A stretch of DNA of 64,000 nt from the NCBI RefSeq assembly GCF_001613795.1, contig NZ_LPVZ01000018.1, positions 186,001 to 250,000 of the forward strand, read 5' to 3'. The notes beneath the pieces were generated by a model. It did no database searches. It was not told where the DNA came from and saw nothing but the letters and a program-made list of their open reading frames with translations. The first letter of the stretch is position 1; each line of letters starts with the position of its first letter. Origin of the DNA: Thalassospira sp. MCCC 1A01148. Its GTDB lineage: Bacteria; Pseudomonadota; Alphaproteobacteria; Rhodospirillales; Thalassospiraceae. Positions 25,455-32,916 of this stretch are shown in pieces. Position numbers and translations under genes: made by a program.

Positions 25455-26966
25455 ATGCTAATTGCTCAAACCGCCCGCTTCGCCGAATTCGTCTGGATCT
25501 GGGATCAGATGTTGGGGCTCGGCCTGCCCGCCCATCATCGCAAGATGGCCGATTGGCTTGAAGACTGCTGGCAGTCGGGCAAGCGGGAAATGCTTTTGAT
25601 GGCGTTTCGCAACTCCGGCAAGTCCACACTGGTCGGGTTGTTTTGTGCCTGGTTGCTGTATCGGAATGCTGACTTGCGCATTCTGGTTCTGGCGGCTGAT
25701 CTGGATCTGGCGAAAAAGATGGTGCGCAACGTCAAGCGCGTGATTGAACGTCATCCGTTGATGAGCGCCCTTTTACCCGAAAAGCGGATCGATTGGGGGA
25801 GCGAGCGGTTTACCGTGGCGCGAACGGCTGTGTTGCGCGATCCGTCGATGCAGGCGGTGGGCATTGGCGGCAATATCACCGGATCGCGCGCCGATATCGT
25901 GATTTGCGATGATGTCGAGGTGCCCAAAAACAGCGACACCGCCCATAAACGTGCCGAGCTGCGCGAAAAGCTTGGCGAGATTGCCTATGTGCTGGGCCCA
26001 AGTGGTGCGCAGCTTTATGTTGGAACCCCGCACAGCTATTACTCGATCTACGCCCGGGAAGCGCGAACGGAAGTCGGCGAAGCTGCCCCGTTCCTTGACG
26101 GTTTTTCACGCTTTGAACTGCCCATCGTCAATAAGGACGGGGCATCAAACTGGCCGGAAAGATTTGATTTGGCCGCGATCAAGGCGATGCGGACCCGCAC
26201 CCCGGTTCGCAAGTTTCAAAGCCAGATGATGCTTGAAATGGTCGCGCCCGTGGCCGGGATGCTCGATCCGGCAAAATTGCGGTTCTACGACGATCAAGCC
26301 GAGGTCACCCATGGCAATGGCCGCATGAGCCTTCGGATTGGCGGGCGCACCATGGTGGCGAGTGCCTGTCATTTTGATCCGAGTTTCGGGTCTCTTCGCG
26401 GTGACGGAGCGGTGGTGGCGTGTGTTTATATCTGTGATCAGGGGGAATACTGGTTGCAGGATGTCGCATGGCTGCGTGCGGCCAATCCGGGCGATCCGGC
26501 CGAAAGCGGTGACAGGCCATGGCGCGATGAAGCCAGCCAGCTTTGTGCGCAGGTGGCCGACTTCATGGCGCGCCATCACTTGCCGTCTGTCCGGGTCGAG
26601 ACCAATGGCATTGGCCGGTTTTTGCCCAATATCCTTCGGCGTGAACTGAAATCAATCGGATGGGCCGGCAGCGTCGTAGAGCATTATGAAAGTACGAACA
26701 AAGCCACCCGGATCGAGGACGCCTTTGGCGCGGTGATGGGCGCGGGGTTGTTGCATGTTCATCGCGATGTTTGCCAGACACCGTTCCTGCGCCAGATGCG
26801 TGATTGGCATCCCGATGGCAATGGTCCGGATGACGGGCTGGATGCGGTGGCGGGCTGTATTTTGCATGATCCGGTGCGTTTGCCGCGGGTCGATATGCCG
26901 GTCAAACGTGCCGATTGGCGGGGGATTGGCGGGATTTTCCGGGCCGAGAGCCATTTCAATCCGTGA
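25455..26966 (+). CDS. Phage terminase large subunit (T7 gp19-like)
   Basis: A roughly 503-residue packaging motor with a Walker A (MAFRNSGKSTLVG), Walker B (ADIVICDDVEVPKNSD) and a C-terminal RNase H-like nuclease region (ACHFDPSFGSLRGDGAVVACV; GNGPDDGLDAVAGC). It pumps DNA into the capsid through the portal and cuts it. GGAG lies 6 bases before ATG 25455; an ATG at 25443 in frame would add four residues. Placement at the end of the virion genes follows T7 order. The gene is intact, so packaging activity is possible. Confidence 0.93.
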   Translation: MLIAQTARFAEFVWIWDQMLGLGLPAHHRKMADWLEDCWQSGKREMLLMAFRNSGKSTLVGLFCAWLLYRNADLRILVLAADLDLAKKMVRNVKRVIERHPLMSALLPEKRIDWGSERFTVARTAVLRDPSMQAVGIGGNITGSRADIVICDDVEVPKNSDTAHKRAELREKLGEIAYVLGPSGAQLYVGTPHSYYSIYAREARTEVGEAAPFLDGFSRFELPIVNKDGASNWPERFDLAAIKAMRTRTPVRKFQSQMMLEMVAPVAGMLDPAKLRFYDDQAEVTHGNGRMSLRIGGRTMVASACHFDPSFGSLRGDGAVVACVYICDQGEYWLQDVAWLRAANPGDPAESGDRPWRDEASQLCAQVADFMARHHLPSVRVETNGIGRFLPNILRRELKSIGWAGSVVEHYESTNKATRIEDAFGAVMGAGLLHVHRDVCQTPFLRQMRDWHPDGNGPDDGLDAVAGCILHDPVRLPRVDMPVKRADWRGIGGIFRAESHFNP

Positions 26967-27252
26967 GGGAAGAAAAAACTTTCTCACAATGCCAAATGGT
27001 TAGCAGGGCTGTGTATCACATTTGTGAAATGTTTATGGAAAATTCAGCTTTGATGCCTACGTTTATTATATGAAAGAATAGTAAGGAATTTTTCTTCCTA
27101 TACCAAAGTGAGAATTTAAGCCAGCCAAGCAAGGTTGTCGGCGGATCGAAACCGGCACAAGGAAACGGCCAAAGATCATTTGTTGATCCATTTCGCAGTG
27201 CAGGAAAACAAGACGTCCATGTGGACGCACCTGACTGTCAGGAGGCCTGACC
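26967..27252. other. AT-rich non-coding gap after the terminase gene
   Basis: 286 bases, more AT-rich than the flanks, with no convincing gene. It presumably holds the promoter of the following secreted-protein gene, whose ribosome site GGAGG lies at its end; I cannot define the promoter elements confidently. Confidence 0.45.
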
Positions 27253-27558
27253 ATGTTGAAAACACTGAGCTTGATCGCTGTGGTGGCAGGTGCCGTTGCA
27301 GTAGCAATTCCCCAAGCCTCGGCGTCCCCCGTCTGCGGGGATCGATCCAAGGTGATCGACAGCCTGAGCGCAAAATATTCCGAAGAGCCGGTCGCGGTTG
27401 GCGTCACGTCCAATGGTGGCGTGATCGAGGTGCTCAAAGCGCCCGATGGCCAGACATGGACCATCCTGTTTACCTATCCGTCCGGCCCAAGCTGCCTTGT
27501 TGCCTCTGGCGAGGCCTGGCAGGACCTTGAAGAAAAGCTGAAGGGCCCGGCAGCGTAG
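27253..27558 (+). CDS. Small exported protein of unknown function
   Basis: A 101-residue protein with a clear Sec signal peptide (cleavage probably after QASA, near residue 24). The mature part has two cysteines (CGDRSKVID and PSCLVASGE) that could pair, and a beta-rich centre. This looks like a host-type periplasmic protein rather than a phage structural part, although it lies between the terminase and lysis genes. GGAGG fixes the start. Confidence 0.75.
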   Translation: MLKTLSLIAVVAGAVAVAIPQASASPVCGDRSKVIDSLSAKYSEEPVAVGVTSNGGVIEVLKAPDGQTWTILFTYPSGPSCLVASGEAWQDLEEKLKGPAA

Positions 27559-27644
27559 GCGTAACTCTTCTGCCGGCCTCCTGAATGCTCAAACCGCCTG
27601 TCCAACCCGTGGGATGTTGCCCCGGGGGAGGGGACGGTGAACTG

Positions 27645-27676
27645 ACCCGCAAGCCATCGGTTTGCGGGTTTTTCTT
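27645..27676 (+). terminator. Rho-independent terminator
   Basis: ACCCGCAA (27645-27652) pairs with TTGCGGGT (27662-27669), followed by TTTTCTTT. It separates the exported-protein gene from the lysis genes. Confidence 0.8.
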
Positions 27677-27697
27677 TGTCTGATTATCGAGGCCCCC

Positions 27698-28021
27698 ATG
27701 ACCCTGCCTGTGACCCAGTCTGTCGATGTGATCTGGTGGATCACGGCTGTTGAAATCCCTGTTGTCGCCAGCCTGTTCTGGCTGCATTGGCGGATGCGTT
27801 CCGAATTGCTGAGCCGCGTGGAACAGCAACGCAGCCGTCAGGACACAGACGTCACCGATCTGCGGGATGGCTTGGCGGCGTTCAAGCTGGATGTCGCGCG
27901 CAACTATGTCTCCATCCCCTATCTCAAGGATGTCGAAAAGCGCCTGACCGGCCATTTGCTCCGGATCGAGGCCAAACTCGATACCCCCATCATCCCGACC
28001 CAAAAGGATCAGAGCTTATGA
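27698..28021 (+). CDS. Small membrane-anchored coiled-coil protein of the lysis cassette
   Basis: A 107-residue protein with one N-terminal membrane helix (VIWWITAVEIPVVASLFWLHW) and a charged helical tail (about residues 30-95: ELLSRVEQQRSRQDTDVTDL, YVSIPYLKDVEKRLTGHL). The layout resembles inner-membrane spanins, but no family is recognised. Its stop overlaps the start of the cell-wall hydrolase gene (ATGA), so the two are coupled. The ATG at 27698 follows CGAGG. Confidence 0.65.
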   Translation: MTLPVTQSVDVIWWITAVEIPVVASLFWLHWRMRSELLSRVEQQRSRQDTDVTDLRDGLAAFKLDVARNYVSIPYLKDVEKRLTGHLLRIEAKLDTPIIPTQKDQSL

Positions 28022-28488
28022 ATGACACCCAAACTTTGACCAGATCGGCCCCGACGCCGGTAACCGACCCCGATATGCTGTCCGAAGTCGAAGTGCTTGC
28101 CCGCACCCTTTATGGCGAAGCGCGCGGCGAAGAACTTGCCGGGATCGAGGCCGTGGCATCGGTCATCCTCAACCGGGTGGCGTTTGCCAAACGACGCGGG
28201 CGCTATTGGTGGGGCAATGACGTGAAATCGGTGTGTCTTAAACCGGCACAGTTTTCCTGCTGGAACGCCAATGATCCCAACCGCAAGAAACTGCTGGCAC
28301 TCAGCCCGCGCGACCCGGCCTACCGTTTGTGCAAACGCATCGCCAAACGCGCGGTGGCGGGGGAGCTTGCCGATCAGACCGAGGGCGCTACCCATTATCA
28401 CACCCATGCGGTTGACCCGTTCTGGGCGCGCGGCCATGTGCCGTGTGCCGAGATTGGAAACCACTTGTTTTACAAAAATATAGGGTAG
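28018..28488 (+). CDS. SleB-type cell-wall hydrolase (endolysin)
   Basis: A 156-residue protein of the Hydrolase_2/SleB family: EVEVLARTLYGEARGEELAGIEAVASVILNR, with the likely catalytic Glu in GEARGE, then PAQFSCWNANDPN and GATHYHTHAVDPFWAR. It cleaves peptidoglycan. There is no signal peptide, so release would depend on the neighbouring holin. ATG 28018 has an AAGGA site and overlaps the previous gene. Confidence 0.9.
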   Translation: MNDTQTLTRSAPTPVTDPDMLSEVEVLARTLYGEARGEELAGIEAVASVILNRVAFAKRRGRYWWGNDVKSVCLKPAQFSCWNANDPNRKKLLALSPRDPAYRLCKRIAKRAVAGELADQTEGATHYHTHAVDPFWARGHVPCAEIGNHLFYKNIG

Positions 28489-28499
28489 GGAGGTATCAC

Positions 28500-29018
28500 A
28501 TGATCCCGGCATTGCTTGCCCAGATCGGCCTGCCGCTTTTGATGAAGGCGGTGGGCGCGGGGCTTGATCATATCGACAACCCGATTGCCAAAACCGCGGC
28601 CGAGGGCCTTAAACAGGTGGAGGCGGCCTTCACCAAAGGCGACGTCACCCCCGAACAAATCATGGCCGCCAACCGCCACACCGAACGCATGGCTGAAATC
28701 GAACTGGCGCGTGATACCGAAACGCTGAAATCCGTCAACCGCACCATCCGCGCCGAGGTCGCCAGCGAAGACGCCTTTGTCCGCCGCTGGCGCCCCAGCT
28801 TCGGCTACGCGGTGGCCCTGACCTGGATCATGACCATGGGCGCAATTGCGGCTGCCATCATCCTGACCCCGCTCCAGGCCCCGGCCATCATCGCAGCACT
28901 CGTCAATACCAGCCCGATCTGGGGGATTGCACTGGGGGTTTTGGGGGTGAGTGTGGTTAAGCGGAGTGCGGATAAGAAGTTATGCAGTTTGCCCGCTATT
29001 GAAAAAGTGATTGACTAA
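28500..29018 (+). CDS. Holin of the GTA 3TM family
   Basis: A 172-residue protein with a helical N-terminal half (LPLLMKAVGAGLDHIDNPIAK; MAANRHTERMAEIELARDTE), a conserved-looking FVRRWRPSFGYAVALTWI, and two clear hydrophobic helices in the C-terminal half. It matches the three-helix holin family first noted in gene transfer agents and many alphaproteobacterial prophages. It would open the membrane for the SleB hydrolase. ATG 28500 has GGAGG. Last gene of the phage-like island. Confidence 0.83.
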   Translation: MIPALLAQIGLPLLMKAVGAGLDHIDNPIAKTAAEGLKQVEAAFTKGDVTPEQIMAANRHTERMAEIELARDTETLKSVNRTIRAEVASEDAFVRRWRPSFGYAVALTWIMTMGAIAAAIILTPLQAPAIIAALVNTSPIWGIALGVLGVSVVKRSADKKLCSLPAIEKVID

Positions 29019-29100
29019 GACTAAAAGCGTCACAGATCTTCGTTTATAATGTCTATATATCCTACGGCTAGTTTTAGACCGTGCTTTGGAAAGGTGCTCA

Positions 29101-29952
29101 ATGGCTGAAATTTTTTTGCCAAATGAGAATAATGCTATCATTCGCTTGAATGTTACACTTGCGTTAGCGAAGCCCTTGCAACCGAATGATTTCGCTGAAA
29201 TTGATAAGCATTATAAAGATTTCAAAGACGATTTTCCGCGGCGCGAACGTGAAAATGAACTGGCTACATTGACGCTCTCGGCAACCGGTATTGAGCAGAC
29301 ACCAAAAAATCCAAGTCAAGATGGTTTTACCGGTATGCGATACGAGTTGTTCAATCGCGAGGGGAGCGTGGCGCGCGGTGTTCGTGTGTCAGGAAATCTG
29401 TTGCAGATATCAATAGGTGATTATAGCTGCTGGGAAAATGAAGCAGATTACGTAGGTAAAATCGTTCGGAAATTCCTTTCTTACTTGGTAAATGAAAATC
29501 ACTTGAATTCTGTGCAGGTACACATAATCGATGAGTTTGTTTTTGACCCCTATGACAGTTTCGTTCCAAGCAAATTCCTGAATCCCAAAAGCGTTACGCT
29601 TCCCTCGTATGTGTTTGAGAATACCCTGAATTGGCATGTTCATACGGGGGCATTTGTTGATCCAGGCAATCAAGATTATCGTCAACTCGACAAGGTAAAT
29701 GTCGATGTAATTGACGACGATAGTGATCCAGTTTCGAGAAAGAGGAAGTTAAGGCTAACATTTGTGCATTTAGCTTTATACGATCTTCCGTCTGAGAAAT
29801 TTGAGCAGCCAAGTGTAAGTCAAATGCTGAAAGATGAGGCAATTTTTGCTGCAGTGTTTGACAATCTACACGCGAAAAATGTTACGATGCTCAAAGATAT
29901 TATCGGCGAAGATCTGAAGGCGCGTTTGAAAGGGCTGAACGATGGCGATTGA
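29101..29952 (+). CDS. TIGR04255-like hypothetical protein, gene 1 of an AT-rich cassette
   Basis: A 283-residue protein. Features recalling the TIGR04255 family are the early FKDDFPRRERE, a central RYELFNREGSVARGVRVSG followed by LLQISIGDYSCWENEADYV, and an alpha-beta C-terminal half. It is clearly more AT-rich than the phage genes before it and the hipBA genes after it. It overlaps the second gene by 11 bases. No catalytic motif is apparent. Members of this family occur in accessory regions and their function is generally unknown. The start at ATG 29101 follows GGAAAGG; an in-frame ATG at 29086 is less likely. Confidence 0.7.
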   Translation: MAEIFLPNENNAIIRLNVTLALAKPLQPNDFAEIDKHYKDFKDDFPRRERENELATLTLSATGIEQTPKNPSQDGFTGMRYELFNREGSVARGVRVSGNLLQISIGDYSCWENEADYVGKIVRKFLSYLVNENHLNSVQVHIIDEFVFDPYDSFVPSKFLNPKSVTLPSYVFENTLNWHVHTGAFVDPGNQDYRQLDKVNVDVIDDDSDPVSRKRKLRLTFVHLALYDLPSEKFEQPSVSQMLKDEAIFAAVFDNLHAKNVTMLKDIIGEDLKARLKGLNDGD

Positions 29953-30520
29953 TGTGAACGATTATCCTGTTGATTTAACAGGGCAATTGGCAAGCCTTGG
30001 TGCGCAAGCGAACGTGTTTTGCAGCGAACCTGTTTTAGCCAATGGGATCTCTGATTTTTACCTTCCGGCATATACCGAGAGCGCGGGAGTTGGAGGGCAA
30101 TATCGCAGTATCGATTTCGATTCACCGCAAACTAGTTTTCTACTTCCAAAAGAGTACCAAATTTGTTCTACGCTCATCGACGGTTATATGACGGTCGAAG
30201 ACGATTGGGATGGGTATGGATGTGAGCGACCATCGCTCTATGCGTGCATAGGTGCGAAAAAGATATTGAAGTATTTGTCTGAAGTTGGTGGCGTGGTTGC
30301 TCCCTCGCCAATGTTGGTTGAAGATGGGGATGTCGCTCTTTATTGGAGAGATGTTGCCGCTGGTCTTTACGTTGAGATCGGAGCGACGTCTGAGTATACC
30401 TATTACTACCATTTGGATAATGGGACTAACGTGTATGAGGACGAAGATATTAGTATCGATGACGGACTTTCAGGGCTTCTCACAGAAAAGTTGAAAGAGG
30501 CGCTGGCTAGTCTCGGATGA
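29942..30520 (+). CDS. Hypothetical protein, gene 2 of the AT-rich cassette (DDWDGYG motif)
   Basis: A 192-residue acidic protein with the stretch MTVEDDWDGYGCERPSLYACIGAKKILKY interrupted here for clarity into its key part DDWDGYG, followed by VAPSPMLVEDGDVALYWRD and YVEIGATSEYTYYYHLD. A Trp-Asp-Gly motif followed by a helix and a P-x-P-x-DG-x-W-like segment is seen in a group of uncharacterised accessory-genome proteins. No enzyme motif. AAAGGG lies before the ATG inside gene 1, and its stop overlaps gene 3 by 4 bases. Confidence 0.7.
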   Translation: MAIDVNDYPVDLTGQLASLGAQANVFCSEPVLANGISDFYLPAYTESAGVGGQYRSIDFDSPQTSFLLPKEYQICSTLIDGYMTVEDDWDGYGCERPSLYACIGAKKILKYLSEVGGVVAPSPMLVEDGDVALYWRDVAAGLYVEIGATSEYTYYYHLDNGTNVYEDEDISIDDGLSGLLTEKLKEALASLG

Positions 30521-31095
30521 GTACGTGTGACGAGTGCAGGTCAACTTTCTCAAAGAAGTTTGAGGAATCTGACGAGCGGGTCAGAAAGATAGACGAAGCA
30601 CATCCAAACGCTGTTTGTGAGCAGCATTGCGTGTCGGTTCTTTCTCCGGGGTGGGTGGAAGATGGAGAGGAACTCTACCGAGCTGCCTTTTCTCCATTGC
30701 ATTTGGAGACCAACGGAGAATTGAAGCCAGACGTTTTTTTTTCAGACGCTTTCCAAGGCGGGTGCTCCTGCGACAGAAAAAATTACACGAGCGAGGATGA
30801 GGTGGTTTCTAAGGCCATTGAAAAGGCCGAAAAAGATAATGATGCTGGTAAAAAGCATAAAACTTTTAGCCACTTGGTCGCTATGAGCGTTGAACCACTG
30901 CGTAAAATAAATTTTCAATGTTCTGGTAGTCGTGCGTTAGCCGTTTACGATACTGCTACAGAAGAAAACAGGGCTCACGCCGAAATTTTCGTTGTTTTTT
31001 CCAACTCTAAATCTAGCAAGTTGGGAAGAGCTGCCAAAGCAGGATTGCGCAATCAGCTGCTTAAAGCAGCTGAGAAAATAGAGATCTCCCAATAA
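30517..31095 (+). CDS. Cysteine-containing hypothetical protein, gene 3 of the AT-rich cassette
   Basis: A 192-residue soluble protein with several cysteines in short motifs: CDEC at residues 4-7, CEQHC near 34-38 and GGCSCDR near 80-86. These could bind zinc or form disulfides. The C-terminal half has a strand-rich core (ALAVYDTATEENRAHAEIFVV) and a helix. I do not recognise a family. Overlaps gene 2 (ATGA), so the three genes are a single translation unit. Confidence 0.68.
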   Translation: MSTCDECRSTFSKKFEESDERVRKIDEAHPNAVCEQHCVSVLSPGWVEDGEELYRAAFSPLHLETNGELKPDVFFSDAFQGGCSCDRKNYTSEDEVVSKAIEKAEKDNDAGKKHKTFSHLVAMSVEPLRKINFQCSGSRALAVYDTATEENRAHAEIFVVFSNSKSSKLGRAAKAGLRNQLLKAAEKIEISQ

Positions 31096-31155
31096 ATTGT
31101 TGGGGGTGAGTTGTTAGGGTTATAGTCTGTAAGTGGACTTTATCATCCATGGCGA

Positions 31156-32472
31156 TCACCCAAGTTTTCCAATCCAGCTGCCACATCTTTGTGTGACGTC
31201 CTCAACGATATGGTCAAGCCTTGGGCTATCGGCATCCGTATCACGAACTTCATCGCGCAGCGGGGTGATGGTTTCGCGCAGTTTCTTTGCCATGTTGAGC
31301 AACGCCTTGCGGAGCGCCGTGGGGGAGCTGCCGATCATGCGGGCCTGGGCTTCCCAGTGAGGCCAGTCCAGTTCGGTCGGGTCAAAGCAGCCGCCGATGG
31401 ATTGGGCGAGGCGGGGGCGCTGGCTTTTGAAGCAATCGCGAAATGCCGCACCATTGTTGACGTCATAGAGCCGACTGATCGCGGTGTGGACATTTGTCGC
31501 ATTGGCATTTGTCGGGCGTTGCCGATAGATCAGGGAATAGTTCTTGGCGTGCGCATCCGGGTTGCCGATCAGGAAATTGAAAATCACAAACCCAAGCAAT
31601 TTGGGGATATCGCGCGCCGGGATGGTGGATGCCTGTTTGGTCAGCGCAAACATCGCGGCAAGGTCCGGTCCGCCCTGACGTTCATATTTGACATCCGGAT
31701 TGACCCCAAGTGCCTGACAGAAATCTTCCTGATGCAGGCGGATGACGCGGACGCCGTTTGATGTCTGGGCATAGGCGCGGTCAAAGCGGGTGACGAACAG
31801 GACCGGGCGATCATTAAACAGGCGGATTTTGGTGTGCGCGGCATCAATGCCGATCTTGCGCGCAAGTTTCATGCAGAAATGCTCGGTCCGGGTAGAGTCC
31901 GGCAGGCGTTCGATGTCGATCTTGAGGATATGGGTACTTGGATATCCGCCAAACGGCAGGGAGATTTCCTGTGTGGCTGGATCGATATAAACCGCCGCCT
32001 TGTCATTCACCCCGGCCAGCGACAGGACAACTTCATCCTCTTCGATGAAAAGCGGTCTTTGCGGCAGCTCGGCAATGCGTTTGGCAAGATCATCGGTCGA
32101 GATCGCCGAAAGACGGGCATCGGATTGCAGGGGGCTTTTTGCCTGATCGGGATGGATCAGCATCAAGGCACCGGCGCAATCGCGCCCGATATGTTCCAGA
32201 ATGCCAAACTCGTCCGTCGGGGCGACATCAAACAATGCTGCGATCTGTCGGCGGACATCCTTTTTATCGGGCAGAAGCCCGTCAAAGAACGGTTCAATGG
32301 CCTGATGGTCAAACGCGCCATCCCGAAGCGGAATGCTTTGCGAAACCGGATAGGCAGCGGGGCTTGCAAGCCATTCCGGGTCGTAGGCAAACGACATATA
32401 GCCGCGTGCATCGGCGCGCAAAACGCCAACCCGGTCGCGGCCATTGGCAAGAACCAGCAGGGTTTTGGTCAT
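31156..32472 (-). CDS. hipA: HipA-like serine/threonine kinase toxin
   Basis: A 438-residue type II toxin-antitoxin kinase. The Gly-rich loop is VVLSLAGVNDKAAV (Ser for autophosphorylation), the catalytic region is FNFLIGNPDAHAKNYSL (catalytic Asp and Asn) and the metal-binding motif is in SRLYDVNNG. The N-terminal subdomain (FFDGLLPDKKDVRRQIAALF) is also typical. E. coli HipA phosphorylates glutamyl-tRNA synthetase and causes growth arrest; the target here is not known. The gene overlaps hipB by 4 bases and appears intact. Confidence 0.92.
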   Translation of the reverse strand: MTKTLLVLANGRDRVGVLRADARGYMSFAYDPEWLASPAAYPVSQSIPLRDGAFDHQAIEPFFDGLLPDKKDVRRQIAALFDVAPTDEFGILEHIGRDCAGALMLIHPDQAKSPLQSDARLSAISTDDLAKRIAELPQRPLFIEEDEVVLSLAGVNDKAAVYIDPATQEISLPFGGYPSTHILKIDIERLPDSTRTEHFCMKLARKIGIDAAHTKIRLFNDRPVLFVTRFDRAYAQTSNGVRVIRLHQEDFCQALGVNPDVKYERQGGPDLAAMFALTKQASTIPARDIPKLLGFVIFNFLIGNPDAHAKNYSLIYRQRPTNANATNVHTAISRLYDVNNGAAFRDCFKSQRPRLAQSIGGCFDPTELDWPHWEAQARMIGSSPTALRKALLNMAKKLRETITPLRDEVRDTDADSPRLDHIVEDVTQRCGSWIGKLG

Positions 32473-32729
32473 GCCATGCCTCCGTCCTTTTCGCCGGGAT
32501 CGGGTTCGGATGACATATCCGACCAGTCCAGCATCACCTGACCGCCAAGGGCACGGGTGATATCCAGAATGTTGGCAAAGCCCGGATTGTCGGCCTTGCC
32601 GGTTTCAAGCTGGCTGAGGAATTTGATGCTCAAGCCCGTGGCAAGCGCCAGATCGGTCTGCGACAGGCCAAGCGCCTTGCGGGCCTTGCGGATTTCCGGG
32701 CCAAGCTGGTCCATGCGGGTGATGTGCAT
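32469..32729 (-). CDS. hipB: HipB-like antitoxin, XRE-family helix-turn-helix
   Basis: An 86-residue DNA-binding protein with the Xre/HipB fold (GLSQTDLALATGLSIKFLSQLETGK). It neutralises HipA and represses the operon. The ATG at 32729 is preceded by GGAGGA 5 bases away; a TTG at 32741 is possible but poorer. Three matching inverted repeats lie in the upstream 130 bases. Overlap ATGA with hipA. Confidence 0.92.
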   Translation of the reverse strand: MHITRMDQLGPEIRKARKALGLSQTDLALATGLSIKFLSQLETGKADNPGFANILDITRALGGQVMLDWSDMSSEPDPGEKDGGMA

Positions 32730-32742
32730 GGTATCCTCCAAA

Positions 32743-32758
32743 TTTACCTATGGGTAAA
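32743..32758. promoter_or_regulatory. HipB operator copy 1
   Basis: TTTACCTATGGGTAAA: TTTACC and GGTAAA arms around TATG, immediately upstream of the hipB ribosome site. The same inverted repeat occurs twice more upstream. Confidence 0.75.
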
Positions 32759-32791
32759 TTTAGGGGGTTTTGCTGTGAATGTAAAGTAAAG

Positions 32792-32807
32792 TTTACCTGT
32801 AAGTAAA
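32792..32807. promoter_or_regulatory. HipB operator copy 2
   Basis: TTTACCTGTAAGTAAA: one arm identical to copy 1, the other with one change (AGTAAA). Confidence 0.65.
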
Positions 32808-32840
32808 ATTCGGTGATTGTGGCCCGATTTTTAGCCGAAT

Positions 32841-32856
32841 TTTACTTATGGGTAAA
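32841..32856. promoter_or_regulatory. HipB operator copy 3
   Basis: TTTACTTATGGGTAAA: one change from copy 1. The three sites are spaced 49 bases apart centre to centre (32750.5, 32799.5, 32848.5), between hipB and the end of the phzF-like gene. Confidence 0.65.
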
Positions 32857-32916
32857 GTATGGCGCCCCTGCGAGTTTGCAGAAGCGCCATACTTTGGTCC
32901 TGACACCAATCCGTGC

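Noticed and set aside
29011-29050. TTGACT and TATAAT before the AT-rich cassette
   Set aside because: The -10 is perfect but the spacing is 28 bases, and no better -35 lies 16-18 bases upstream. I did not list it as a promoter.
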